Source: an uncultured Methanocorpusculum sp.
Lineage (GTDB): Archaea; Halobacteriota; Methanomicrobia; Methanomicrobiales; Methanocorpusculaceae
NCBI RefSeq assembly: GCF_963667985.1
Contig: NZ_OY764081.1
Location: forward strand, 1,523,599 to 1,587,598
Direction: 5' to 3'
Length of the DNA stretch: 64,000 nucleotides
The notes beneath the pieces were generated by a model. That model did no database searches. It was not told where the DNA came from and saw nothing but the letters and a program-made list of their open reading frames with translations. Both the position numbers and the translations under genes were made by a program. Numbering within the stretch: position 1 is the stretch's first letter; the number at the start of each line of letters is the position of its first letter. Of this stretch, positions 1 to 9,013 are shown in pieces.

Positions 1-802
1 CCATCTGCTGAATTGGAATTGCATATGTCAATTCTGAAACCAGCTTTTCAGAATCAAACGTCTCACCATATTTTCTAATTTCTTTTGATAACTGAGAGTA
101 ATTCCTTCTGATGATCTCCGGGACGGATGGTTCAGTGTAAGATTTTAGCTCTTCACAAATAGCTTTGAGCTCTTTCGAATATTTTAGATATGTCTTTTTA
201 AATTTATCTTGATTTTTAACATAACGGTGCAGGTTATTCAATATTGTAAATGATTTATCGGATAATCTGATACTCCTAAGCAGTTCTAAATCAGAGCAGG
301 CATCGGCCAGATCATCAGAGAAAAATTTGTCGGCCAGCAAATCTAGAGATATATCATTGAGTTTTATGGAATACTTATCAATAATTCCAGATTCAGCATC
401 ATCTTCAGTATAATAAAATACATGAACATCTGATTTCAGCATCTTGACGTTTTCCATAACAAAAGCCTTCGGCTTAAGTTCACAGACCACACGCACATAC
501 TCTTTTACCAGCTGATTATTCAGATTAATAAGCTGATTGCGCTGTCTGTTGGCATTTGAAAAACCCTGACACGGAGGACCGCCGATTACAACATCAATTT
601 TCGTTGATTTTTTGAGCAACCGGCTGTAATCTAATCCGATGACATTCTCATATACATCCGTGTTAGGATGATTTTTTACATAGGTTTCACGAGCAAAACG
701 GTTATTTTCAACAAAGGCTTCAACAGTGTATCTCCCAGTTTGAAGAAAGCCGAGGCTCAGACCGCCAGCACCTGCAAATAGATCAACTGCACTGTAAGAC
801 AT
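1..802 (-). CDS. C5 DNA-cytosine methyltransferase, N-terminal part (runs off window)
   Basis: Transfers a methyl group from SAM to cytosine C5 in DNA, presumably as the modification partner of the adjacent GHKL/Z1/AIPR defence genes. Read from an ATG at 802, the frame is open to the window edge (267 residues visible). Motif I is DLFAGAGG at about residues 7-14 (SAM binding), the catalytic motif IV is PPCQGFS at about 76-82 with the nucleophilic Cys, and motif VI ENV is near 117-119. After that comes a long variable stretch; target recognition and motifs IX-X would lie outside. It follows the AIPR remnant by 70 bases on the same strand, which suggests one operon. The family call is firm; the sequence specificity cannot be read. 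Confidence 0.93.
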   Translation of the reverse strand, partial: MSYSAVDLFAGAGGLSLGFLQTGRYTVEAFVENNRFARETYVKNHPNTDVYENVIGLDYSRLLKKSTKIDVVIGGPPCQGFSNANRQRNQLINLNNQLVKEYVRVVCELKPKAFVMENVKMLKSDVHVFYYTEDDAESGIIDKYSIKLNDISLDLLADKFFSDDLADACSDLELLRSIRLSDKSFTILNNLHRYVKNQDKFKKTYLKYSKELKAICEELKSYTEPSVPEIIRRNYSQLSKEIRKYGETFDSEKLVSELTYAIPIQQM

Positions 803-872
803 ATTATTAACTACATATTGGGTAGCTGAGATTATTAGTCTGCTGCTTAAAAATTTGTAAATGGAAATCCAA

Positions 873-1178
873 TCACAATTTATTAGCTTCATATCGTTCT
901 TTTAACAATGTCCAGCATGCGTCTTTTTTACACCATTGACCGACATTTACACCAGGTGTTTCCGGTTTCATAAAATGATTCCAAACCTTATATGAGAGTT
1001 CCTCTATTTTGAGAGCAACTTCCGGAGATATTCTCTGGTGTTGCCAAATGTAGGAATCATCAACCATATCTCCGAAGTATTCTGATAGAAGGGCTATTGT
1101 GTAGCAATTCTGCTGCGCTTTCCAATCTCCAAATCTCAAACCGGCAATAATCTTATCACATTCGTTGAATAAGATCAC
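873..1178 (-). pseudogene. AIPR protein, C-terminal fragment
   Basis: A 101-residue frame that opens at a GTG overlapping the stop of the preceding frame. It reads as the detached C-terminus of the AIPR protein rather than as an independent gene. The segment IWQHQRISPEVALKIEEL and the ending WCKKDACWTLL resemble the conserved tail of Z1-associated AIPR proteins as I remember it. Restoring one G at the GG run (1178-1179) joins it in frame to the middle fragment without losing a codon. A small separate protein translated by coupling cannot be excluded. Confidence 0.6.
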
Positions 1179-1904
1179 CTTTCAATCATACTTTTATAGG
1201 ATTCTTCAGTTGGTTTTGTTATTTCGCCTTTTTTAATCAGCTCAGAAAATTCAACAAAATTTGTCTCAAGCCCTTTGGCAACAATATGGGGCTGTTTTCT
1301 CCAAAGCATAAGGCATTTGGCAGCAACAGTTTTTGAAACCTTTTTCTTTGGATCGTTAAATTCTTTGAATTTTTTCTTGTCCCCTGCAGTGGGCTGACGA
1401 CTGACTTCAACTGCATACTGACCCCTTGCTCTTTCATAGAACCATCTGTATGCTGCTTTCCCTTTCTCTTCGGGGATATATGTTGACCTGGAATATTGAG
1501 CCATGGCAATATGATAGCCGTCATTTGCACTGAAATCAGACATTTTTATTTCATTCTGACTGTTTGCATATTTCGAAATATTGCTAATGATTTCATCGAA
1601 TTTTTCAACATCTTTAATGACCGTTAATTTCATTTGAACATTAACATTGCTCAAATCTGTTTTTTCTTGTAATGCACGGGCAATTGATGCTGTTGTCTGC
1701 CCTCCGTTAACAATTTGCCACCCCAATAATTCATTAATATAAACCATATTATCTTTGGAGCGTTCATCATCAATTGTTATATTTTCTGCAATTGTAGATA
1801 TCCCGTTATTGTAGGCCATAAACATTTCCGGCTCATTAGACAGAGTAGTACGAATTCCTCTGTTAACTTTACCCTGTGCCTGTAAATATGAGCGGACATT
1901 TTTT
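1175..1904 (-). pseudogene. AIPR protein, middle fragment (core AIPR domain)
   Basis: AIPR (abortive infection phage resistance) proteins occur in phage-defence loci; their activity is not settled for this subgroup. This frame carries the hallmark segments FMAYNNGIS and QIVNGGQTTASI, about 45 residues apart. An internal ATG at 1825 exists, but conserved-looking sequence in the same frame continues upstream to a run of six T at 1899-1904 (six A on the coding strand). There a missing A separates it from the N-terminal fragment. It ends at a TGA at 1175-1177 that the next fragment overlaps. Confidence 0.75.
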
Positions 1905-2622
1905 CAATTAATTTCTGTCCTTCATCTTTGTAGATGGATGCTAGTAATTTACCAGCAATAATTCCCACATAACAATCATATATTTCATTTTCCCCTCCGA
2001 CTTTTATTAATGGTAATTTAGTATCGTATTTATTTTTCAGCCGAATTACAAGAGGTTCTGCAACTTTTTTCGTGAATACCGTCTGCCAAACCCGGTCTAA
2101 ATCCCACACATCATATTTTATAATTATTTTATCAACAGCAGAGTCGGGCGGTATGTTTAATGTTGCTACTTTGTTAGTCAGCAAAATAATATGGACAGTG
2201 TCTATTTGAGATATTATTTTTTTAATAAATTGGAATGCAATATAACCATTACTTACCTCTTCCGCCTCTAAAAAGAAATCTGTTTTACAGTTTTTGAAAA
2301 ACCTGAGAGCCTGCTTTAACTGCTTCTCAGCTTCGTTTTTTCCGATTTTCGCAACCTCTGTTTCGCGGGAATAATCGCAGACTAAAAGAGTTAATGTATT
2401 GAAATATGCACTGAATGAATATCCATTAATCCGCATATTATCGCTTTTTTTCTTATAACTCAGTATTTCTGCATCAGAGGTCCGCTTTTCCCCGGCATCA
2501 GCCAAATATGAGAGAAAGACCTTTGTAAACGCCTCCATTGATGAAATATTTTCATTTTCTGCAAAAGTGCTAACTTCCTCCATAATCTCAGAATTAAAGT
2601 CTTTCATTTGTTCAATATCCAT
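1777..2622 (-). pseudogene. AIPR protein, N-terminal fragment
   Basis: Starts with ATG at 2622, overlapping the end of the DUF4420 gene by 11 bases, so it was translationally coupled to it. The first about 240 residues look like a normal N-terminal AIPR region. The last about 40 residues, after the A6 run at 1899-1904, are out of frame and end at 1777. With the A6 run read as A7, this fragment continues directly into the middle fragment. The restored protein would be about 580 residues, within the usual AIPR range. Either the gene is dead, or slippage on the A run gives some full-length product. Confidence 0.72.
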
Positions 2623-3640
2623 TTATATCACCATTTTTCAATACATTTTCTTCAAAATAAGCTGAGTCAATTAAGTAGTTTTCACATACAGCAAGATCTA
2701 ATGAGTAACTCACTGACGAAATGCCATTTTTAAGATCACTGCGTATTATCTTTGGAAATTGTGAGGAGACCAAGTAACGTTGCGTATTCAAGAGGGTAAA
2801 TTTCTCCAAATACAAATCACCTTTTTCAACAAGATATCCGGTTTTGAAAAGTTTCTGCGTGAATTCTTTTTCAACATTGAGGTCATTATTAAGGAGTTGT
2901 TGAATTGATGAAACAATTTCACGCAGTGATTCTCCGTCAACTTTACTGTGACGAAGGGAGTAAAACACCAGATACAGATCGCCCGCAACATTTGATTGAT
3001 CAAGTTGGGACTCACTGCTGATTATTACTGTGTTTGTCCTTTTTGATGATGTTTTGACCTCAACTGCATTGCCTGCAATATAAAAATCATGGATTTCTGC
3101 ATTCGGTCCCGACCACAGATATACTGCTGAACATCCGGATAGTTCAATATATTCTTTCAAGAATACCAACTCACCATAAAGGCCCTGTTGTTTTTCCAAG
3201 GAGAATTTCAAATCAGATGAGATAGAAAAGAACTCTTTCCATTTCAGAAGAACATTTTGTACTACCGTCGATAACTTTTGTTCATTTGAAATGTCCCTGA
3301 TATTTTCCTCCAAATCTGCAATTACTGTCTCAAATATATCTGCATCATAATCAGGAAGCTGTTGAAAAATAAGATATGTGCCGCAAGCTGACGCATATTC
3401 GTTTATTTCAGCAATCATTATTTCAATTCCATCCCATCTCGGAAGTTTAGCTAAACTGCACATCGTCATAGTATTCCATCTAATACAGAATTCTCTTGTT
3501 TTCTGTGCAGCATCGATGACATACAGTGTGGGTATGCAATTCGTTTGGTTCCAGACTAATCTTGAGAATTTACCGCTTGCTGCTGTAATATCTGCAAGAA
3601 TTGATCGGTATATTATTGTAACATTACTCAAGGTCTTCAT
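2612..3640 (-). CDS. PD-(D/E)XK nuclease-fold protein (DUF4420 type) of the defence locus
   Basis: Probable DNA endonuclease of the Z1/GHKL/AIPR system. The likely start is ATG 3640, overlapping the end of the Z1 gene by 17 bases; the open frame extends upstream to 3748 but only through Z1 coding sequence. The 342-residue product has GLYGELVFL near residues 153-161, HDF with Asp at about 185 and VEVKTSSK with the Glu-x-Lys pair at about 194-196. This is the ordered acidic-acidic-Lys signature of PD-(D/E)XK enzymes. SSESQL follows at about 208-213. It is the only intact member between two broken neighbours, so it may persist as an orphan. The fold call rests on motif order. Confidence 0.82.
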   Translation of the reverse strand: MKTLSNVTIIYRSILADITAASGKFSRLVWNQTNCIPTLYVIDAAQKTREFCIRWNTMTMCSLAKLPRWDGIEIMIAEINEYASACGTYLIFQQLPDYDADIFETVIADLEENIRDISNEQKLSTVVQNVLLKWKEFFSISSDLKFSLEKQQGLYGELVFLKEYIELSGCSAVYLWSGPNAEIHDFYIAGNAVEVKTSSKRTNTVIISSESQLDQSNVAGDLYLVFYSLRHSKVDGESLREIVSSIQQLLNNDLNVEKEFTQKLFKTGYLVEKGDLYLEKFTLLNTQRYLVSSQFPKIIRSDLKNGISSVSYSLDLAVCENYLIDSAYFEENVLKNGDINGY

Positions 3641-4199
3641 TTTCCAACCCCACATCATTAACTCTATATGACAGGATATCTCCTTTATTCCGATTATGTG
3701 GGAATACCGCCACGAAAGCGAAAGGAGTCGGGTATTCTTCGCCCTCAATCTTTAACTTTTCAATATTATCTGTGTCTAAGGGGTAAAGAATCAGAAGACC
3801 TTGGGTTCTTTCTCTTACATTTTCCCGGAGATAATCTGCAGATACCTTTTTAGCCCCCTCCCTTTTTTTGTCCGATTTCAGCTTATTCATAGCGTCAATT
3901 TGATCCTGTGAATAATCCAGATATTCATGGTCCAATGACGTGAGAGTCTTCAAGGAAAAAACACCATTTACAACTGAACCTTTTTTCTTGGTGTCACGCT
4001 GGATACCCCTGCCTATATTTTCGACAGGACCGACAGTAAGATCATGATATTTTCCAATGTTGATCAGGCATACTGTCCAATCAGTAAGTCCTCCGAATTT
4101 AAGTTGGTTTTCAACGTAATCTGCCATGTTATTACTATTTGTTTTTGTGATACGTCTCGTTGTTTTGTACTTCTTAAAGAATTCAGCAATTAATTTCCC
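3624..4199 (-). pseudogene. Z1 protein, C-terminal fragment
   Basis: Continuation of the Z1 gene after its premature stop and frameshift. From about 4357 the original frame stays open past the TGA (reading IDVDAAIYQNNFDAVVELL). It then needs one extra G at the GGG run (CCC on the plus strand, 4197-4199) to pass into this frame, which opens with GKLIAEFFKKY. An ATG at 4127 could start a 167-residue product. The fragment contains ERTQGLLILYPLD and ends LENEDLE, close to the tail expected for Z1 proteins. It overlaps the DUF4420 start, as in an intact operon. Confidence 0.7.
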
Positions 4200-4357
4200 T
4201 GGCTGATGTATCCAGAAAATGTGATTGGATTGTGATTTTTTTTCTTCAACCCAAGTTCTTTTACATATTCATCTGCATTCATAGGAGGACCAAGAGAACG
4301 CAGCAGCTCGACTACGGCATCAAAATTATTCTGATATATCGCTGCATCTACATCTAT

Positions 4358-5893
4358 TCACGTTGTCTGCGAGAATGTATTGCTGAATGACAACTCAAAG
4401 TCTCGTCCAGTACGAAGTTTATTTCTATTGGAGATGAGCATATCCGGATGAGTAGCTACACGAAGACCAAATTCTTCTGGTGTAGCATCCAAATCATTCA
4501 TATAATCGATCTGCTGCAGAAGATTTTCAGTTGCAATAGATATGTGTCTGAAATTATCGTATAAACTGGATGGAACAAATAATCGGCATAAATCAAGATA
4601 GCCAGGCCTGTATCCAAACCATCTGCCCATCTGCATTAGGGTATCGTAATTTTTTGAAGGACGTGAGAAATAACTCACCGTTAATCCTTCTAAAGTAAGT
4701 CCCCGTGACAATTTGTCACCGCCTAGAGCAATTACATTATATGGCAGATTTTTGTCTATGTGTTCTTTGTAGGTTAGAAAATCTTCACTATCTCCGTTTA
4801 TCTTCTTCAGTCTAATTTTGTCGGGACCATCACGAGATAGTGACCTGAGCTCTTTTTCGATATTTTCCCATGTTTCAACCGGCAGTTTCCCAACACGATT
4901 TCGATATAATTCATGCATCTTTTTCGAAGTTGGCAGATAGTCATCCGTCCAAAGGGTTTTCAAATTTTGGAGAGTATCTTCATCATTGAAAATGATCTGA
5001 ATTTGGAGTGCTTCAAGATAATTGTTGATATCATTTTCCCAAAGAGAATGCTCTGATTTTAAGCGGTCAGTATGAATCAGCATAGAATTCGGGTGATTTC
5101 TTTGCCCCCTGCAGTTTCGTGCTGCTGTTGACAGAAAAAACATTTGAATGGCTGATTCCAGCATCGGCCCAATAGATTCTTTATTATTTAAACCAGATTC
5201 CAGATTTTGTTCTGTTTGTGTACTGTTATCTGAAACAATTTCCCGATAAAGGGGCATATCTTCATTCTCATCATTCTTCAATCCGAAGAATTCTTTTGCC
5301 CCGAAATATTGTGTACATTTCTCCCAATAATTATTGAGGGCCTCCAATACAGTCTTATTTTTCTTTGTAACAATTATGAGTGGAGGGTTCAGAGAGATTG
5401 TCAACTTTTTATTATTAAAATCTCCATTTTCGTCTCGAGATGTGAATGCTTGAACTGGAAAATCAGATAATGGCTGATTTCTGCTGATAATTGGGTTTGC
5501 AAGGACATTCATTACTGTGTCTGTTGATACATCGATACTGTTTTCTACAACGACAGGGTCCCAGTTTTTCTTTTCAATCAGGTATTTTGAATAGCGTGAC
5601 CAGTAATTCAATTTGTTATTTTGAACTTTGTAATCAGACCACCAATGAGAATTACGGACATTCTTACCATAAATTCCAACTGTATTTCCATATTCAATCG
5701 AACAATTTATCTCACCTTCCAAATATTGGGATAAATGATCAGTATCATGAATAAGCGGTTTGTATTTAGCAACAATCTCTTCAATAGCTTTTGACTGTTT
5801 TAAATCTCGGGTGCTTATTTCTTTTTTACATTCTTCATACGCTGAAATGTACAGCAGCCTCTGCGAGTAATCAAGTTCAGAAATGTCAATCAT
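4358..5893 (-). pseudogene. Z1-domain helicase-like protein, truncated and lacking Walker motifs
   Basis: Z1 proteins are superfamily II-like ATPases found beside MutL/MORC-type ATPases in restriction-like systems. The C-terminal Z1 hallmark is clear: IALGGDKLSRGLTLEG followed by MQMGRWFGYRPGY. The frame is 511 residues and contains no GK[ST] P-loop and no DExx-type Walker B. From memory of the family, the segment after VMNVLANP and the one between NNYWEKCTQ and YFGAKEFFGL are where those motifs belong, so both look deleted in frame. The frame stops at TGA 4358-4360, after which coding sequence continues in the same frame. ATG 5893 overlaps the end of the GHKL gene by four bases. Confidence 0.85.
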
Positions 5894-7518
5894 TTTTTAT
5901 CACTTTCAAAAAGTTGTATTATCTCATCTTTGAGATATGCGAAATACGGCATTTCTAAAACGGTCTGTTTAATTTCCTCCGGATCGCATCCACCTTTTCT
6001 AAACCCTTCAATCAATTCTTTGACACGAAGGATATCAGTATCTTTGTCAAATTCATCAATTATTTTATTTTGCTCATTATCCTGTGAATATTGAACCAAA
6101 CCAGTCAGCAGAACCGGTGAAAAATTCTCTATAAGTGAGATATAAGAACTAAAAATCTCTTTTTGTTCAGAAATTAAGGATTGATGCAGTGAAATATACA
6201 AAGTATGCTTCTTATTTAAATGATAAGAATATTCACCATTAACAGATTTTCTTTGTTCCCATACAGCACCTAGTGAAGGGCGTGCTGAGCCTTTTGCGTA
6301 GGAACCTCGTGAATTATAGACTTTGGTTGATTTTTCCGTGCAGTCGGCAACAATCCGTTTAAGCATTTCCAGAATATAGATCGGGACAGTGGTTTTAGAT
6401 TTGTCAACAGTTATTTTCCACTCTTCATCATGACTTGGGAGAATATCCACTTGTATTCTCGCTAAATTAAACGTCATCTCCTTTTTTATAATATCAAACC
6501 AGGTTCCGTATTTAATCAAACGTCTGTTTCTGTAGAGATATATTCCCTGATTGCGCATCCAGCCTTGCTTTCCTCCAGCCGCATTATATTCATCTTCTGA
6601 GGAAAATTTAGATCTATGCGGCAGAACATATGGTTGAATAGTTATCTCACCATTTTCACTGTTAACTATTTCTTCATCGAGTTCCTGTGTGGCACGATTA
6701 GCTAGAATAAATGGATTCCAGTGAACAACCGGTTCAGTATTTATTATTATTTCTAACTCGTCCTCCTCAATAAATCTATGAAAAACCAAGGACAAATGAG
6801 ATTGAATTGATGATAATTTGCGGTAAAAATTTTGTTTAGATTTATCAATATTTTTGGCATCTATCAATGAGTCCAACTTTTCAATCAGGATAATAGTACC
6901 GCTTGGTAATTGGGAAAGTTCATTGCGGTATTTGCGAATAATATCAGTTTCATCATTTACGCAGATATTCCAGTTCATTCCTTCACAGCGGCATATATTA
7001 TCCAAATCCCAGCATGCGTCGGTTATATTGCTGCCATCATTAGTTATGACAGTAAGCCTTCGTCCCAAATATGTACCGGCTGTCTTTAAGCCCAATCCAA
7101 AGCGTCCCAAATCAGAATCTGTACGTGTTGTTGAGAAATAGAATGCAGCCAATTTCATAGCTTCAATAAGCGTTGACTTATCCATTCCTTTCCCATTATC
7201 ACATACAGTAATAATTGAATTTTCATCTAACCATTTAAATTCGATATGAATTTGGGTAGCTTCTGCAGATATGGAATTATCAACTAAATCAGCAATAGCG
7301 GTTTCGGGAGTATAACCCATATTCCTCATTGCTGCAAAAAGAGTTGGATCAGGCGGTGCTTCAACAATTTCAGGCAAGTCTTTTTTACTCCTACGTGATC
7401 TTATAAGAAATAGACAATTAACGGGATTTTCCGCTATTGTTATTAGTATTGGTAATGAAACTTTTATCTGTATATAGCTTATTGCAGTCTGTTGTAACGT
7501 AAAATAGTGCTCTGTCAA
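5890..7518 (-). CDS. GHKL ATPase, MutL/MORC-like, of the defence locus
   Basis: ATP-dependent dimerising clamp of the Hsp90/MutL/gyrase B fold, the first gene of the locus. GHKL motifs are all visible: N motif AIADLVDNSISA (about 74-85), G1 motif DNGKGM (107-112) and G2 motif GRFGLGLK (138-145). A MutL S5-like region and a long C-terminal part follow. The start is uncertain. The longest frame begins at a TTG (7518), but an ATG at 7522 with GGAG six bases upstream is in another frame and reads only 34 codons. Conserved sequence begins near DLPEIVEAPPDP (about residue 48), so the N-terminus may be shorter, or the 5' end shifted. Confidence 0.88.
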   Translation of the reverse strand: MTEHYFTLQQTAISYIQIKVSLPILITIAENPVNCLFLIRSRRSKKDLPEIVEAPPDPTLFAAMRNMGYTPETAIADLVDNSISAEATQIHIEFKWLDENSIITVCDNGKGMDKSTLIEAMKLAAFYFSTTRTDSDLGRFGLGLKTAGTYLGRRLTVITNDGSNITDACWDLDNICRCEGMNWNICVNDETDIIRKYRNELSQLPSGTIILIEKLDSLIDAKNIDKSKQNFYRKLSSIQSHLSLVFHRFIEEDELEIIINTEPVVHWNPFILANRATQELDEEIVNSENGEITIQPYVLPHRSKFSSEDEYNAAGGKQGWMRNQGIYLYRNRRLIKYGTWFDIIKKEMTFNLARIQVDILPSHDEEWKITVDKSKTTVPIYILEMLKRIVADCTEKSTKVYNSRGSYAKGSARPSLGAVWEQRKSVNGEYSYHLNKKHTLYISLHQSLISEQKEIFSSYISLIENFSPVLLTGLVQYSQDNEQNKIIDEFDKDTDILRVKELIEGFRKGGCDPEEIKQTVLEMPYFAYLKDEIIQLFESDKK

Positions 7519-7522
7519 TCAT

Positions 7523-8019
7523 TTTTATCTCCGACTTTATATAGCAACGTCAAATCCGGCTGGACCACGAGTAAAAATCAATTGGAAGGCCCAGTGAATA
7601 TTCCCGTCCAAACCACCTCTCTCCCCACTTGTTATCTCTCTGGCCGCAAATCAACCCCCGCCTCAGTTAAAGCCGCCCATTTAACGTCCGACCCGCTCCT
7701 CCTATAAAAACCCGCATTACCACGTATTACGTGAAAACATACCTTCAAATAACCTCAAAACCAACAAAAAATGAGACAAGTTCGTATAGGAAAAAAGAAT
7801 CAGTGCGGTCCGGCATACGAGTCCTGCGGGACGGTTAGCTATTTTAGGGTACGGTTCGCAGCCACATAAGTCGTCCTCCTCTGCCCACGGGCCAACCTGA
7901 AAATTTCTTCCTCTCCGAACTGATCACGAACCCCAGGTTCGCGACACAACGGAACTCAGGCCCCTCGTTTGGTCTGAAAAATTGTACGGATACCCGCCAG
8001 GGGTAAACTTGAATTAACC
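7523..8019. other. Gene-free stretch left of the small RHH-like gene
   Basis: No convincing coding frame on either strand. It holds a TATA-like CCTATAAAAA at 7701-7710 followed at 7721-7733 by the perfect palindrome CACGTATTACGTG, which together look like a promoter with an operator. The nearest plus-strand gene starts almost 290 bases further on. The rest shows no repeat or RNA gene that I can recognise. Confidence 0.4.
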
Positions 8020-8262
8020 ATGAACACATTAATGAAAATGACAGAAATCGAAGATTTCAAAAATGTAACGACAATCAGATTAAACACTGCGATCAACTCG
8101 AGCCGCGTCAGATTCCCTGACTCGCTGTCCGTAAAGATCCCCACTTTCTCACGACAGGGACTCGAGATCGCAGCACAGGAACAGGGGCTCACCCTCTCCG
8201 AACTCACGCGGGACATCGTCGAGGCATACCTCGAAGAATACCTCAAAAACAAAAAACGCTGA
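8020..8262 (+). CDS. Small protein, possible ribbon-helix-helix type
   Basis: 80 residues; starts at ATG 8020 or at in-frame ATGs 12-18 bases later, with no clear ribosome binding site. The first half contains a strand-like TTIRLN and FPDSLSVKI. The second half, LEIAAQEQGLTLSELTRDIVEAYLEEYL, predicts two helices (shown here as LEIAAQEQGL and LSELTRDIVEAYLEEYL). That layout resembles antitoxin or repressor proteins of the ribbon-helix-helix class. No toxin gene lies beside it; the next gene is the GxxExxY element. The function is inferred from shape only. Confidence 0.55.
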   Translation: MNTLMKMTEIEDFKNVTTIRLNTAINSSRVRFPDSLSVKIPTFSRQGLEIAAQEQGLTLSELTRDIVEAYLEEYLKNKKR

Positions 8263-8317
8263 AAAGCGGATCCATTTCTCTTTTTTTGATAGGCGTTACA
8301 CGACATTGGTGTATATT

Positions 8318-8525
8318 CAATTTGGGAAAGGTACGGCTGGGTGCGGACACATGAGAAACCCCACCGCGAATAATCGCGAATCAACGCGAATCGCATTTTC
8401 CTTACGCTGTCCTCTTGTCCTCGTCGTTTCACTCTTCGGCCGCGTTCCTACGCTCCGCCTTATCGGCTCCGCGTGGCCGGAACGCCAGCGTGGAAAATGC
8501 TGGAAAACCCGCGACGCGGGTTTTC
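8318..8525. repeat. Left arm of the GxxExxY inverted-repeat element
   Basis: About 200 bp, repeated in inverted orientation at 9014-9185 and again, nearly identically, at 15287-15495. Outer to inner: CAATTTGGGAAAGG, three CGCGAAT iterons starting at 8365, 8375 and 8385 (exactly 10 bp apart), a GC-rich core (containing CTCCGCCTTATCGGCTCCGC), and an inner hairpin AAAACCCGCG/CGCGGGTTTT next to the end of the enclosed gene. The hairpin with its T run could also end transcription. Confidence 0.85.
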
Positions 8526-8531
8526 TTCTAT

Positions 8532-8966
8532 TTATTTGGGTACATTCTCCTTTCTGAAGTAGTGATCGTTGGTGTAGACAAACCGTTTCCAGTCGAGCTT
8601 GCCTTTCTTCCCAAAGTTTATCAGAATCCCCACATGAATTTCGGTCGCCTTGAGATAATTGATCAGTTGTGGATCATCAATTTCAGTCAATCGGGAGATT
8701 GCTTTTAGTTCAAGGATGATTTTTCCATAACAGACGATATCTGCCTCAAAGAAACCGGGGAGTTTCACTCCTTTATAATAGATATCGAGGTGTTTCTTGT
8801 GTTCGAACGGAACTCCCTGCAAACCGAATTCAACCTCCAAAGCATCATGATAGACGCCCTCCAGAAAGCCGATCCCGAGCGTATTGTACACAGTCATCGC
8901 ACAACCGATAATTTTTCGAACCTCTTCCGGGTAAAGAACATCAGGATTATCCACACCAGTATCCAT
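8532..8966 (-). CDS. GxxExxY family protein (PD-(D/E)XK-like fold)
   Basis: 144 residues. The naming motif is GFLEGVY at about residues 34-40. The nuclease-fold core is FFEADIVCYG (Asp at about 75) followed by ILELKAI, giving the D...ExK pattern of PDDEXK_3 proteins. The biochemical role of the family is unknown. The gene fills exactly the space between two inverted repeats (8318-8525 and 9014-9185), with only a few bases from its stop to the left hairpin. It therefore looks like the cargo, or the enzyme, of that element. The start ATG 8966 is preceded on the coding strand by an AT-rich TTTTTATTACC that may be its promoter. Confidence 0.88.
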   Translation of the reverse strand: MDTGVDNPDVLYPEEVRKIIGCAMTVYNTLGIGFLEGVYHDALEVEFGLQGVPFEHKKHLDIYYKGVKLPGFFEADIVCYGKIILELKAISRLTEIDDPQLINYLKATEIHVGILINFGKKGKLDWKRFVYTNDHYFRKENVPK

Positions 8967-9013
8967 GAAATTCTCTTCATTTTCAGGTAATAAAAAGATA
9001 TCTCTGATGAAAA

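Noticed and set aside
4358-4360. Selenocysteine at the Z1 TGA
   Set aside because: No SECIS-like context was recognised, the gene also has a frameshift and missing motifs, and the position is not a known Cys site.
8365-8391. CRISPR array (regular CGCGAAT spacing)
   Set aside because: Units are 7 bp with 3-bp gaps and only three copies; there are no spacers and no cas genes in the window.
8415-8708. Plus-strand frames inside the repeat arm and GxxExxY gene
   Set aside because: They arise from GC-rich repeat sequence, recur in every copy of the arm, and oppose the GxxExxY gene.
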